Below, in pieces: positions 26,664 through 36,703 of a stretch of DNA of 62,627 nt. The DNA comes from CAZOEL01 sp964578835 (GTDB lineage: Bacteria; Desulfobacterota; Syntrophobacteria; Syntrophobacterales; Syntrophobacteraceae). Location of the stretch: positions 1 through 62,627 of the forward strand of contig CAZOEL010000037.1 of assembly GCA_964578835.1 (NCBI GenBank), in the 5' to 3' direction. Below the pieces are notes generated by a model. It saw only the letters and a program-made list of their open reading frames with translations, ran no database searches and was not told the DNA's origin. The position numbers and the translations under genes were made by a program. The number at the start of each line of letters is the position of its first letter. The stretch's first letter is position 1.

Positions 26664-26984
26664 ATGTGCTCGATGGGATACGTTGGGAGGTTGAACAGAA
26701 CCGGAATGGAAGCATGCAAGGGAGGGCAGTACGAAGAGGCCGAAAATAGCTTGCTCGCCGCTTTGAGCCTTGCTCAAAGCGCGGGAGGCGGCTGTAATAC
26801 AATAAAAATCCACAGTAATCTCGGCATCGTATATGAGCTCCAGGGCCGTCTCGAAAAAGCTCGGCATCATTACTTGGAAGCCATGAAGCTCATGATGGCG
26901 AAAAAAGCTGTGAATCATCCCCTCCATACGCGGTTATTTCAGAGCATGGAAAGAGTATCTCTGCCGGAAGCTGCATCCCAATAG
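26664..26984 (+). CDS. small TPR-repeat protein
   Basis: This 106-residue protein starts at the ATG at 26664, supported by AAAGGAG eight bases ahead; an ATG at 26637 lacks one. Two TPR-like helical hairpins are visible: GMEACKGGQYEEAENSLLAA and HSNLGIVYELQGRLEKARHH. TPRs mediate protein contacts. The gene sits 36 bases after the DUF2325 gene, so an operon is likely and the DUF2325 protein is the obvious candidate partner. No signal peptide or membrane span. Confidence 0.72.
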   Translation: MCSMGYVGRLNRTGMEACKGGQYEEAENSLLAALSLAQSAGGGCNTIKIHSNLGIVYELQGRLEKARHHYLEAMKLMMAKKAVNHPLHTRLFQSMERVSLPEAASQ

Positions 26985-27999
26985 CGACAAATGACTCCTA
27001 ATGCCGGATGAAGGGGGGTGAGGAGTGATGAATTGAGACGACGAACTTTTCATCATTTCCTTGTTCCTCCCCTCTGCGGAGATTCGCGCTGCTCCGTCCC
27101 GGAGGAAGACGGCGCCTGCTTCAAGCCGAAGAAACAGATTGGACTCGCAGCCAAGGCTTTCTAGGAGGCTCCAGTTTCTCGAAGGTTTCAAGTGTGTAAC
27201 CTCAGAATGTTATGTTCTCAGAGGCAGTCACGCGAGGCAATTCGCAACGCAACAATTGGAATATTCTCTGTGAGAGCCAATGATTCTTTGAATGGCGACC
27301 ACTGGGGGTGTTAGAAGAAAAGGTAGTCAGCTAGGCAAAGATCTAAGCCGCTCCTTGAACAGAAGAATCATTCCTCGAAACATACGGCCCATCTATGACA
27401 GCCTGTCGCCTAAAATAAACAGCAAAGCAACCCAGAGCAGCAAAAAGAGCCCTAATTCAAGCCAACCCATGACCTCACCTCAACATAGATAATTGAAAAA
27501 CCCGCCATTGATTGAAAACAAGCGGCAAAACAAATCCATTATAAAAGTAAGTAAAGACATAGATCGGTTATTGGAAAGCGGCGAAACCCCGTATATTTGA
27601 AATTTCCCGTCCCTATATTCTCAATATGCTTCTTCAGAGCTCGTTATGGTTGAATGAAGGCCAATTTCAATCGTATGACGGCATGAATTCCTTTCAAGAG
27701 CCAAAAATCCTATCGGCCTGCACCCGAGAGAGCATGAGCGATTTTCATCCTCAGGAAAGGTTTTTGAACAAATGCATGGCTCACAATATTCCAGAGAGAG
27801 TCAAATCGAAAATAGCGCTCGCGCGTTACCAATTCACTCTTCAACTGCAGTCTTCGAAGCCGCGATCAGTTCATGCGGATCTCCAAAATGGGGCGCCATG
27901 ATTTCGCCGCCGGATGAATTATCTACATGATCGACATGTGGCAAGCGCGAAAAAATGTCGCCGCTTGCACGAATCAAAAAGTCTTTTAGCGCGCATAGA
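26985..27999. other. about 1 kb intergenic region, no supported gene
   Basis: Several short plus-strand frames (70, 66 and 91 codons) lie here, none with a ribosome site or recognisable motif. The 91-codon frame at 27626-27901 is the most protein-like but matches no family I know. The stretch resembles decayed accessory DNA. A promoter for the next gene lies at its right edge. Confidence 0.4.
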
Positions 28000-28028
28000 T
28001 TGTATTATCATTGTCTTGTTTCTATATT
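28000..28028 (+). promoter_or_regulatory. sigma-70-type promoter for the DUF5658 gene
   Basis: TTGTAT (28000-28005) and TATATT (28023-28028) are 17 bases apart, with TATAAT overlapping just downstream. The gene start is at 28072 with GAGGAG between. The match is moderate and in an AT-rich stretch. Confidence 0.45.
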
Positions 28029-28071
28029 ATAATGCAAGTGTTTATTTTTCTTATGAGGAGTAGAGAGCAAG

Positions 28072-28530
28072 ATGCAGGAATTACATCATCAATTGGAGAG
28101 GCGCTCCGGAATAGACAGGAGAAACGGGCAAACCGCTCCTCATAGCCTTTCGAGTCTCTTTGGAAGAAGAAAGCATGTGAGGAGGAAAGAGGATAGGAAA
28201 AGGCACTTCTATGTCGACCGGTACGGAGCGCATTTCATACTTGCATTTCTCCTTTCTCTTATTTTTTGTATCGCCGACGCTTTTCTTACTCTCGAAATCA
28301 TCCATTTGGGAGGGTCCGAGCTCAATCCGGTGATGGATTATTTCATCAAGATGGGACCAATGCAATTTCTTGCAGCCAAGTATGTTTTAACCGCATCGAG
28401 TCTTGTTTTTATCCTCGTCCACAAGAATTATCCTCTGTTTTCTGGTCGGATTACCGGCAAAGTCATAGTGATGAGCGTACCGATTCTTTATGCGATTCTT
28501 CTGATTTATGAGCTGTTTTTGATCCATTGA
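28072..28530 (+). CDS. DUF5658 membrane protein
   Basis: This 152-residue protein has a basic cytoplasmic N-terminus of about 60 residues rich in arginine (RRKHVRRKEDRKRHF). Three spans follow: FILAFLLSLIFCIADAFLTL, the segment around FLAAKYVLTASSLVFILV, and VIVMSVPILYAILLIYELFL. The GGSELNPVMDYF motif between the first two spans is characteristic of DUF5658, a family of unknown function. It precedes the copper oxidase gene by 38 bases on the same strand; whether they share a transcript is uncertain. Confidence 0.78.
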   Translation: MQELHHQLERRSGIDRRNGQTAPHSLSSLFGRRKHVRRKEDRKRHFYVDRYGAHFILAFLLSLIFCIADAFLTLEIIHLGGSELNPVMDYFIKMGPMQFLAAKYVLTASSLVFILVHKNYPLFSGRITGKVIVMSVPILYAILLIYELFLIH

Positions 28531-28568
28531 TTTTATACATCCGTTAGAAATCCTCAGCAGCGATTGCT

Positions 28569-30377
28569 ATGGTTGAGGAACAGCCAAACGTTTTGGAGCA
28601 GACCGTGAACAATGAAACCGGAAAGCTTACGAGACGGCGTTTCCTTCGTTCTGCCGCGGCGCTGATGCTGATGAAAGAGATCTATGCAATCGCCCCCGCA
28701 TACGCATGGCGTCGAAAAGGGGGCGAACCGGTTGGCCTAACCGGACAAGCTGCTGATTCTATAGATCTCATCATCAAGAAGAAAACGATCCGAATCGGAG
28801 AGCGCAAGGCCGAGGCAATGACCATCAACGGCGCTGTGCCGGGACCGCTGCTCAGGATGCGGGAGGGTGAGAGCGTCACGTTGCGCGTCAAAAACGAACT
28901 TGAGGAACCCACCTCGATTCACTGGCATGGCCTCATACTGCCTGCTCCCATGGACGGAGTGCCCGGGGTGAGCTTTCCAGGAATCATGCCCGGTGAGACG
29001 TTCACCTATCGCTTCACCCTGAAGCAAAACGGCACTTACTGGTATCACAGCCACTCTTTGCATCAGGAGCAACTGGGCCACTACGCTCCTCTTATTATCG
29101 ACCCGATAAGTCCGGATCCATTCGAATATGACCGGGAGTACGTGGTGATGTTCTCCGACTGGACCTTCGAGAACCCTCACAAGGTCCTGACAAAGCTCAA
29201 GAAGCAGAGTGACTATTATAATTTTCAGCAGCGCACGCTTCCTGATTTCTTCCGTGATATGGGCAGACAGGGTTGGAAGAAGACGATCTGCAATCGTCTT
29301 GCCTGGGCGCGCATGCGAATGGACCCAACAGATATCTCCGATGTCACGGGCTACGGCTATACGTATCTTCTTAACGGCCTTCCGGCTGAATCGAACTGGA
29401 CGGCGCTCTTCAAGCCAGGAGAAAAGGTCCGGCTGAGATTCATAAACGGTGCGGCAATGACCTACTTCAACGTCCGAATTCCAGACCTTGATATGACCGT
29501 GGTTCAAGCGGACGGGCAGAACGTGGAGCCGGTCACGGTGCAGGAATTTCAGATGGCGGCCGCCGAAACATACGATGTCATCGTGCAGCCGAAAGAGGAT
29601 AGAGCCTACACGATTTTTGCCGAATCAATGGACCGGAGCGGCTATGCTCGCGGCTCCCTGGCCACGCGAGAGGGCATGAGCGGTCCAGTTCCCGAACTGC
29701 GACCCAGACCGTTGCTCACCATGGCCGACATGGGCATGGCGGGAATGTCGGAAACGGAGATGTGCTTTGGCGGCATCGGTTCGGGACACGACGAGGCAAT
29801 GACTCATGGCGGGCATGAGCATGGCCATGGGCATGGACATGGAGACTCTAATGAGTCGATGCGGATGCATGGCCCAGACCATCACGGCCCGGCGAACGCC
29901 ATGGTCGCCATGATGCCGCAGAGCAGGCTTGCTGAGCCTGGTCTGGGTCTGGAGAGCGTCGGTCACAGAGTGCTGGTCTATACAGATCTTCGAAATCTCA
30001 GCAAAAGTCACGACCAGCGTCCTCCGGAGCGAGAGATCGAGATGCACCTTACAGGAAATATGGAACGTTACATGTGGTCGATCGACGGAAAGAAGTTTTC
30101 TGAAGCGGAGCCCATTTCCGTGCGATACGGCGAGCGCGTGCGCTTCGTGCTCATTAATGACACCATGATGAATCACCCCTTTCACCTCCACGGCATGTGG
30201 ATGGAGCTGGAAAACGGCTCCGGTCCTTATCGGCCTCGCAAGCACACCATCAATGTGAAACCTGGCGAGCGGCTTTCCTTCCTTTTCACGGCGGATGCTC
30301 CTGGCGACTGGGCCTTTCATTGCCACCTGATCTATCATATGGATTTGGGTATGTTCCGTGTGGTGACAGTGCGGTAA
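28569..30377 (+). CDS. copA: copper-resistance multicopper oxidase CopA
   Basis: This 602-residue periplasmic oxidase probably oxidises Cu(I). A Tat signal opens the protein (LTRRRFLRSAAALMLM). The four copper-ligand motifs are intact: SIHWHGLILP, GTYWYHSHSLHQEQ, HPFHLHGMWMEL and FHCHLIYHMDLGMFR. Between about residues 390 and 455 is a methionine- and histidine-rich insert (HGGHEHGHGHGHGD) that may load copper. It is followed by copB 29 bases later, forming the usual CopAB pair. No copper-sensing two-component system adjoins it. Confidence 0.93.
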   Translation: MVEEQPNVLEQTVNNETGKLTRRRFLRSAAALMLMKEIYAIAPAYAWRRKGGEPVGLTGQAADSIDLIIKKKTIRIGERKAEAMTINGAVPGPLLRMREGESVTLRVKNELEEPTSIHWHGLILPAPMDGVPGVSFPGIMPGETFTYRFTLKQNGTYWYHSHSLHQEQLGHYAPLIIDPISPDPFEYDREYVVMFSDWTFENPHKVLTKLKKQSDYYNFQQRTLPDFFRDMGRQGWKKTICNRLAWARMRMDPTDISDVTGYGYTYLLNGLPAESNWTALFKPGEKVRLRFINGAAMTYFNVRIPDLDMTVVQADGQNVEPVTVQEFQMAAAETYDVIVQPKEDRAYTIFAESMDRSGYARGSLATREGMSGPVPELRPRPLLTMADMGMAGMSETEMCFGGIGSGHDEAMTHGGHEHGHGHGHGDSNESMRMHGPDHHGPANAMVAMMPQSRLAEPGLGLESVGHRVLVYTDLRNLSKSHDQRPPEREIEMHLTGNMERYMWSIDGKKFSEAEPISVRYGERVRFVLINDTMMNHPFHLHGMWMELENGSGPYRPRKHTINVKPGERLSFLFTADAPGDWAFHCHLIYHMDLGMFRVVTVR

Positions 30378-30406
30378 CGGGAGAAGAGAAGGACAGGGTG
30401 ATATTC

Positions 30407-31165
30407 ATGATGAGATCAAGCCGGGCAATCCTCGCGTCAATACTGCTTCTAGCGATTCTCTTCGCGCCGGCTCAGAGAGCTTTGACGGAAGAGACCTGGC
30501 CGCAGCCGATCGAAGACAGCCCCGTCATCTATCTGCTGCTCTTCGACCAACTGGAATATAGGTCTCACGAAGGATCGGATTCTTTCAACTGGAACGTGCA
30601 AGGGTGGATCGGCGGCGATCACAACCGGATATGGTTCAAGACCGATGGAGAACAAAGACTCTCAGACGATCATGGTGGGGAGGCTGAGTTGCAGCTTCTC
30701 TACAGCCGCTTGATATCGCCTTATTTTGACTTCCAGATAGGCCTCAGGCGCGATGAGATTTATGGGGCGGGTCCGGAGAGATCCCGGAGCTTTGGGGTTA
30801 TAGGCGCTCAAGGACTGGGGCTTTATTGGTTCGAACTGGAGTTTGCGCTATTCGTGAGCGAGGACGGCGACGTCTCCGCCCGCCTTGCCGGTGAGTACGA
30901 TCTTCCGATCACTCAGCGACTGGTTCTGCAACCGCATCTGGAGACCGAAATCGCCGTGCAGGAAGTTGAAGAATTCGGCGTGGGAGAAGGTTTTAACGAC
31001 ATAGAATTGGGTCTGAGGCTGCGCTACGAGATCCGGCGTGAATTTGCTCCCTATGTGGGCGTCTCCTGGGCGGCCAAGTTCGGTGAAACAGCCGATCTGG
31101 CGCGACGTGAAGGGGATGATGCCGACGCCGTCTCCCTATTGTTGGGAATCCGCATCTGGTTTTGA
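30407..31165 (+). CDS. copB: copper-resistance outer-membrane protein CopB
   Basis: This protein of about 252 residues has a signal peptide (AILASILLLAILFAPAQRAL) and a C-terminal beta-barrel typical of CopB: LLLFDQLEYRS, NWNVQGWIGGDHNRIWFKTD, then FDFQIGLRRD and LEFALFVSEDGDVSARLAGE. The protein ends in the outer-membrane-like phenylalanine (IRIWF). CopB is thought to sequester or export copper at the outer membrane. The start at 30407 is chosen because AGGACAGG lies ahead; the open frame extends further upstream into copA. Its N-terminus lacks the long Met/His-rich region seen in some CopB proteins. Confidence 0.85.
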   Translation: MMRSSRAILASILLLAILFAPAQRALTEETWPQPIEDSPVIYLLLFDQLEYRSHEGSDSFNWNVQGWIGGDHNRIWFKTDGEQRLSDDHGGEAELQLLYSRLISPYFDFQIGLRRDEIYGAGPERSRSFGVIGAQGLGLYWFELEFALFVSEDGDVSARLAGEYDLPITQRLVLQPHLETEIAVQEVEEFGVGEGFNDIELGLRLRYEIRREFAPYVGVSWAAKFGETADLARREGDDADAVSLLLGIRIWF

Positions 31166-31743
31166 GAAACGCTAATGAGCCCCAAGGCGCGGCAGCATGG
31201 CTGATGGCTATCAGACAACCAAGCCGGCGCTTCATGCTTCAGGATCTGAGGTCCTTTTCTATACGACAGCGTCCGATCTGAGTGGACAAAATATCGTCAG
31301 TCGCCATGCTATGAGAGCAGCTTTTTGACGGTTATGAAGAATTACGAAGCTCAGACACGCTGTCGGACTCCTTTCTTTCACCAACATTAATAGATGATTC
31401 GCACGCCTTAACAAGAAGACAATATCAGTTTTTGCCGGCAACACTTTACCTGATTGTCCCCTACCTTGCTGTTTCTCCTCGATGAACGCCGGGTGGGCTC
31501 TTTTTTTTTGCGCCCAACTCAATTGGGTCTCAACCACAGCCAAGGCGTGCAATTCTTCCATTATGGCACATCAATTGCTTCCCTGAAGCGCCACGATAAT
31601 AATAAAAGGTATATTTTTCGCTCGGTTTTGGAAATGTTTGAGCAAGAGGCTTCATTAAGCCGATGTTGCCTCTAAATTCGTCGAGTCCCCAAAAGATCAA
31701 GAGAAGAATGCGCTTGTTCTTGATTGTTTCTGATTGAGAAGGA
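31166..31743. other. intergenic region, no supported gene
   Basis: About 580 bases between copB and the HD-GYP gene. Only short frames without ribosome sites are present; the base composition turns AT-rich near 31600. It probably contains the HD-GYP gene promoter. Confidence 0.4.
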
Positions 31744-32781
31744 ATGCAAATGGAGATGTGCTACCCTGAGTTCGAGGTCAATGATGTCAGGGATTTAGAT
31801 ATCGATTTGGATCAAATCACGAAGGGCTATGTTACGGTCAAAATACGCAGTCTGTTTCCGGATACAGCTTTTCCGTGCAATGTTTTTTGCCTGAAGGACG
31901 GGGGGAGCGCTAATGGAATTTCTATAGGTAGGCTCTTCAGCAAAGAGCAGATATGCAGCGCTCGACTTCGTAACTGCCTGATCGATCAGAAAGTTGACGA
32001 AGCCTACATAAGAAGTGAGGACGAAGAGACTTTCATCGATTACTTTAACCGCCATTCCCAGAATATGCTTCATTCCGGAGAAGCCACCCCGGAGATGAAA
32101 GCGCAACTCCTTTACGATCAGGCGGAGATTGTCGTGAAGAAGGTCTTCCGGGAACGGCCTTCGCGCAATAACATCGGAATGGGGCAGCAACTGGTGACGC
32201 AGTTCTCGACTCATGTGCTCGCAGACCATGTGACTTCTCAGGCCATGTTTTCTCTCTTTTCCAAAGACTACTATACCTTCTCTCATTGTATCCAGGTTGC
32301 CGTCCTGGGAATGTCCCTGTGCAAATTCCTGGGTTGGAAAACCCGCGATGTAGAAGACTTTGGACTTGGAGCGCTTTTCCATGATGTGGGCAAGACAGCC
32401 ATTGACGATCGCATTCTGAATAAGCCCGGCAGACTCGATAAGGAGGAATTTGAGCTCGTAAAAAAACACCCGCTCTTCGGCTACGAACAAATCAGGCAAA
32501 CCCGGATGATGACCAAGGACCAATTAAGCGTTGTCCTGCAGCATCACGAAGCAATGGATGGAAGTGGGTATCCCGGTCGACTGAAGGCTTGGCAAATTCA
32601 CAGATATGCCTGTGTTGCGAGGATAGTAGATATTTATGACGCTCTTACAACGAAAAGACCCTATAAGGAGGCGCTCCCGAGCGAGGAAGCTCTGAAGATC
32701 ATGAAGGTCGAAATGGAGCAGACGCTGGATAGCCGCCTTTTCGAAGCATTCTTGAGGCTCATCCGAAATCCTGCTCAATAG
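31744..32781 (+). CDS. HD-GYP cyclic-di-GMP phosphodiesterase-type protein
   Basis: This 345-residue cytosolic protein carries a DUF3391-like N-terminal region (1-130) and an HD-GYP domain. Metal and catalytic motifs are intact: the HD pair in LGALFHDVGKTAIDDRILNK, KKHPLFGYEQI, QHHEAMDGSGYPGR with the GYP, and ARIVDIYDALTTKRPYKEA. It should hydrolyse c-di-GMP. A second ATG at 31750 has a better-spaced AAGGA. Its 3' end overlaps, tail to tail by 23 bases, the large kinase gene on the other strand. Confidence 0.9.
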   Translation: MQMEMCYPEFEVNDVRDLDIDLDQITKGYVTVKIRSLFPDTAFPCNVFCLKDGGSANGISIGRLFSKEQICSARLRNCLIDQKVDEAYIRSEDEETFIDYFNRHSQNMLHSGEATPEMKAQLLYDQAEIVVKKVFRERPSRNNIGMGQQLVTQFSTHVLADHVTSQAMFSLFSKDYYTFSHCIQVAVLGMSLCKFLGWKTRDVEDFGLGALFHDVGKTAIDDRILNKPGRLDKEEFELVKKHPLFGYEQIRQTRMMTKDQLSVVLQHHEAMDGSGYPGRLKAWQIHRYACVARIVDIYDALTTKRPYKEALPSEEALKIMKVEMEQTLDSRLFEAFLRLIRNPAQ

Positions 32782-35700
32782 AGGCCTTCAGAAGGAGAAA
32801 TTGCGCTTCCATCTCCGCGAGTAGTCCCTCGAGGGTTTCCATATCGTCGCTATGCGCCGATCGCTCGATCTCGAGGGCTACTGCCCGCAAGGCTTCGCCA
32901 CCGATATTGGCTGACGCTCCCTTTATGTTGTGCGCCTGACGCTCGATTCCGTGGGCGTCCCCTTTTTCCAGATAGCCCTTCAGTTCATCGATCTGCTGCG
33001 GAATATCCTCCAGGAAATCCTCTGCAATCGAGCGCGCAAGCTGCTCGTCATGCATCAGGCGGATCATCAATCCGTTCCGGTCAAATATCGGCGGCGAGTC
33101 GCGCTCCATAGTCGGGAGGACGTCTGCTCCTTTATCCGGCGCCTTATTAGTTCTGGAGGCTTGAGTGTTCTTCCCGGGCAGCCATCTTTCAAGCGTCTTT
33201 GCCAGAACCTGTGGCGTAACGGGCTTGGATATGTAATCATCCATTCCCGCCTCCAGGCATTTATCCTTATCGCCCTGTATGGCGTGGGCAGTCAGGGCTA
33301 TGATCGGGATATCGCGGGAACACACCCCGGAATCTTTACTACGAATGATTTTCGTGGCTTCATAGCCATCCATTTCCGGCATCATGCAATCCATGAGAAT
33401 AAGATCGTAGGAAGCAGCTTTGAGCGCATCGAGAGCTTCTCTGCCGTTTCCCACAACGTCTGCGTGCAATCCCAATTTATCGAGCATCTTCAGCGCAACG
33501 AACTGGTTAGTTCTATTATCTTCGGCAAGAAGAATGCGAACGCTGCGCCGTTCCTGCTCAGCGGACGCATGCTCTGTAAATAGCGCGCGTTCTTCCTTTT
33601 TCAAGCGCGCCTTTTTCTCCATTCTCAGAATTGAAATGAGGCAGTCATAGAGCTGCCTCTTCTTGATCGGCTTGGTAAGAACGGCCGAAAATCCCGACGC
33701 CTCCAGCCTGGAGGCGTCACCCCGCCTGTCGATCGAGGTGAGCATAACGAGAAGCGTCTCCGAAATCTCAGGATCGCCTTTAATAATTGCGCCCAGCTCC
33801 TCACCGTCGATCTCGGGCATCTGCATGTCGAGAAGCGCCAAAGAGAAAGGATCGTCGCCGAGCTTCGCTTGGAGTAGAAGCTCGATAGCGTCGGGCCCGC
33901 CCGACGCCTCCGAATGTCTGCAATGCCAGGAATCGAGCAGCGCGGATAAGAGGCGACGATTTGTCGCATTGTCATCAACAACCAGGATATGTTGGTCCGA
34001 AAGGTCTTCACTCGGTTCCCACATCTGCTCGGAAAGCCCGACTTGCTTGGGAAAGACAACGCTGAACCAAAACGTCGAGCCCCTGCCGGACTCGCTTATG
34101 ACTCCCATCTCGCCCCGCATCATTTCGGTCAACATTTTGGAGATCGCAAGTCCAAGACCGGTGCCCCCGTACTTTCTCGTTGTCGAAGCGTCGATCTGCG
34201 TGAACGCGGAAAAAAGGTCGGCAATGCGCTCCTTAGGGATCCCAATGCCGGTGTCCCTAACCTCTGTCCGCAATGTGACGGAATCGTCACCTTCAGATAT
34301 CCGTTCGACATGAATGGCCACTTCCCCTTTGTGGGTGAACTTTATGGCGTTCCCGACCAGATTCGTGAGAATCTGACGCAAACGCCCCGGGTCGCCTCGA
34401 AGAAATGAGGGAACGTCGGGATCGATGCTGCAAACGAGCTCAATTCCTTTCTCACTGGCTTTGAGCGATAGGATGTCAGCCAAATCCTCAATAGTCGCGC
34501 GCAGATCGAATATGATAGATTCCAGCTCGAGCTTTCCAGCCTCGATCTTTGAAAAATCCAGAATGTCATTGATGATCGAGAGGAGAGACTCACCGCTCGA
34601 TCGAACGATTTCCGCGTATTCTCTCTGTTCAGTGGTGAGCTCGGTATCGAGCAACACTTCGGTCATGCCGATCACGCCGTTCATGGGGGTGCGAATCTCA
34701 TGGCTCATATTGGCTAAGAACTGACTCTTCGCTATGCTGGCAACCTGCGCCTGAACAGCCATTTGATTGGCCTTCGCAATGGCGTCTTCAAGCTCGAGGT
34801 TCATGGCCTCGAGCTCTGCCCTCGAACGGGAAAGCGCCTCTTCGGATCTTTTCTGCTCGGTGATATCGCGCAAAGTGGCGTGAAGGATGTTCCGGCCGCG
34901 CACAAGGATGGATGTGAGCATTACCGCAGCGTCAAAATCCGAGCCGTCAGCCTTCCGATGCACCCATTCGAATTGATGGTGCCCACGTTGATGGGCGAGA
35001 TCGATCATTTTTAAAGCTTTGTCAACGGATGATGACCCATCCGGCTGCATAGGAGGGGAAAACTCCCAAATGTTGGCTACAAGCATCTCTTCTCTCGAAC
35101 AACCGAAAAGCTTCAGTGTGGAGGGATTGCAATCGATGAATTTGTCCCCATCCAGGAGTATGATCGGGTCTGCGGAATCTTCAAAAAGCCTTCGAAACGA
35201 CTCCTCCCTCTCTCGTAATTCCAACTCGGCTTTCTTTCGCTCCGAAATATCGAGAAAGCATTCCAGAAGCTTCTCCCTGCCGTTCAATTGCACTCTTTTG
35301 ACGGATTTGAGGATTGGGACTTGACCGCCATCAGCGCGGAGCATCACTTTTTCTGCATTGTCCACTTCATTGCCGAGATCGATCACCGGACACTCCCCTT
35401 GGCTTGCCGGGCACAAAAACGAATGGCATCGATGACCCACAATGCGGTCTTCGGACGCGCCAAACAGAGTGGCGGCCTGCGCATTCACGCTTTCGATCTC
35501 GCGTGTCGAAGGATCTACTATGATGACTCCTGCCGGTAAGTTTGCCATAAGAGTGCGGTGAAGGGCTTCGCTTTCGTTGAGAGCGCGAAGAGAAACCTTT
35601 AATTGGCGACTCGCGCTCCGAGCGTGTAAAGCAAGTCCCAGGAAAACCAGCATGGCGCACAGTGCACCCGAGATGAGCGCCCAGTGCTGAATAACGACCT

Positions 35701-36703
35701 CTCGGAGCGTCACTTCCCCATAGTTTTCGTAAGGAGGAAGACGAAGATCTTTGAGGCACTCGCGCAGGGACGCGTAGTCCTGAGGAATTGCCCAGCCGGC
35801 GCCCTGCGCCGCCTTCGCCGCCGGATCATCCCTGGTCATTAGGAGCAAGGCCGAAGTGACTGCTTTTCCCAATTCCAGATCTGCGCCCTTGACGGCGCTG
35901 AACGGCCACTCGGGATATAGCCTTGTGGATAGAAGGAATGGGTAATCAGGCGCAGTAGCATTATGAGCCTTCAAGACCCTGAATTCCCGCAAATCGATTC
36001 GTCCTTCGAGGGCCATTCTTTCAAGCTGAGTGCTCCGGACGGTTCCGACATCGGCTGCGTCGTTGAAGACCGCCCACACCACCTTGTCGTGAGTGCCTGC
36101 GAAGGTCAGCTGTGAAAAATCTTTCTGAGGATCGATGCCGGCGCTCTCGAATTCCCTCCATGCCGCCTGCCATCCTCCTAGAGACGATGGCTCCACCGCG
36201 CAGAAACGTTTTCCGACGATGTCTCGGAGGCTTTGAATGTCTTTGCGATCAGCCCGGCAGAAAATGACTCCCCCGAACACGGAGAGAGGACTTTCTCCTT
36301 TGAGTGACGCCTGTTGAAAAGTGGCGATACGGGTGGCCAGCCCATCATGTTCCAGGGCTACATACATGGAAGGATTGACAAGCAAGAATTCGATTTTGCG
36401 CTGTTCTACCGCATTCCGTACTTCAAAAAAATCCAGAGGAACGATTTCAAACCGCCTGGGAGCCAGTTGCGAGCTCAGGTAATTGGCTGTCGGAGTCCAT
36501 TCCGAGAGGCAGATCTCATTTCCCCGGTTGGCGAGGACGCCAACTTTCACGGTTTGGCCTCGAATTGCTTCTTCCGAGTATTGACTCTCGGCTTGTGCGT
36601 TGCGCAAAAGGAGCGCCGCAAACACGAGGATCAGCGCCATGGCGGAGGAAAGCATGCGCTGCGCCAGGGAATGCTTTCTATGAACGATCTTGATACCCTG
36701 CAT
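32759..36703 (-). CDS. hybrid histidine kinase with PhnD-like sensor, PAS, two receivers and Hpt
   Basis: This 1314-residue multi-domain protein has a signal/anchor segment (MALILVFAALLL), a periplasmic PhnD-type substrate-binding domain to about residue 330 (VKVGVLANRGNEICLSEWTP), a membrane span near 340-360, two PAS domains (about 375-620) and a HisKA domain whose histidine is in MSHEIRTPMNGVIGMTEVLL. An HATPase follows (DTGIGIPKERIADLFSAF, GGTGLGLAIS), then two receivers (ALLDMQMPEIDG; LILMDCMMPEMDG) and a C-terminal Hpt (AHNIKGASANIGG). This is a complete intramolecular phosphorelay. The ligand may be an organic or phosphonate-like anion, inferred from the fold only. Confidence 0.92.
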   Translation of the reverse strand: MQGIKIVHRKHSLAQRMLSSAMALILVFAALLLRNAQAESQYSEEAIRGQTVKVGVLANRGNEICLSEWTPTANYLSSQLAPRRFEIVPLDFFEVRNAVEQRKIEFLLVNPSMYVALEHDGLATRIATFQQASLKGESPLSVFGGVIFCRADRKDIQSLRDIVGKRFCAVEPSSLGGWQAAWREFESAGIDPQKDFSQLTFAGTHDKVVWAVFNDAADVGTVRSTQLERMALEGRIDLREFRVLKAHNATAPDYPFLLSTRLYPEWPFSAVKGADLELGKAVTSALLLMTRDDPAAKAAQGAGWAIPQDYASLRECLKDLRLPPYENYGEVTLREVVIQHWALISGALCAMLVFLGLALHARSASRQLKVSLRALNESEALHRTLMANLPAGVIIVDPSTREIESVNAQAATLFGASEDRIVGHRCHSFLCPASQGECPVIDLGNEVDNAEKVMLRADGGQVPILKSVKRVQLNGREKLLECFLDISERKKAELELREREESFRRLFEDSADPIILLDGDKFIDCNPSTLKLFGCSREEMLVANIWEFSPPMQPDGSSSVDKALKMIDLAHQRGHHQFEWVHRKADGSDFDAAVMLTSILVRGRNILHATLRDITEQKRSEEALSRSRAELEAMNLELEDAIAKANQMAVQAQVASIAKSQFLANMSHEIRTPMNGVIGMTEVLLDTELTTEQREYAEIVRSSGESLLSIINDILDFSKIEAGKLELESIIFDLRATIEDLADILSLKASEKGIELVCSIDPDVPSFLRGDPGRLRQILTNLVGNAIKFTHKGEVAIHVERISEGDDSVTLRTEVRDTGIGIPKERIADLFSAFTQIDASTTRKYGGTGLGLAISKMLTEMMRGEMGVISESGRGSTFWFSVVFPKQVGLSEQMWEPSEDLSDQHILVVDDNATNRRLLSALLDSWHCRHSEASGGPDAIELLLQAKLGDDPFSLALLDMQMPEIDGEELGAIIKGDPEISETLLVMLTSIDRRGDASRLEASGFSAVLTKPIKKRQLYDCLISILRMEKKARLKKEERALFTEHASAEQERRSVRILLAEDNRTNQFVALKMLDKLGLHADVVGNGREALDALKAASYDLILMDCMMPEMDGYEATKIIRSKDSGVCSRDIPIIALTAHAIQGDKDKCLEAGMDDYISKPVTPQVLAKTLERWLPGKNTQASRTNKAPDKGADVLPTMERDSPPIFDRNGLMIRLMHDEQLARSIAEDFLEDIPQQIDELKGYLEKGDAHGIERQAHNIKGASANIGGEALRAVALEIERSAHSDDMETLEGLLAEMEAQFLLLKASIEQDFG

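Noticed and set aside
27626..27901. 91-codon plus-strand frame in the 1-kb gap
   Set aside because: No ribosome site and no family recognised; not enough to call a gene.
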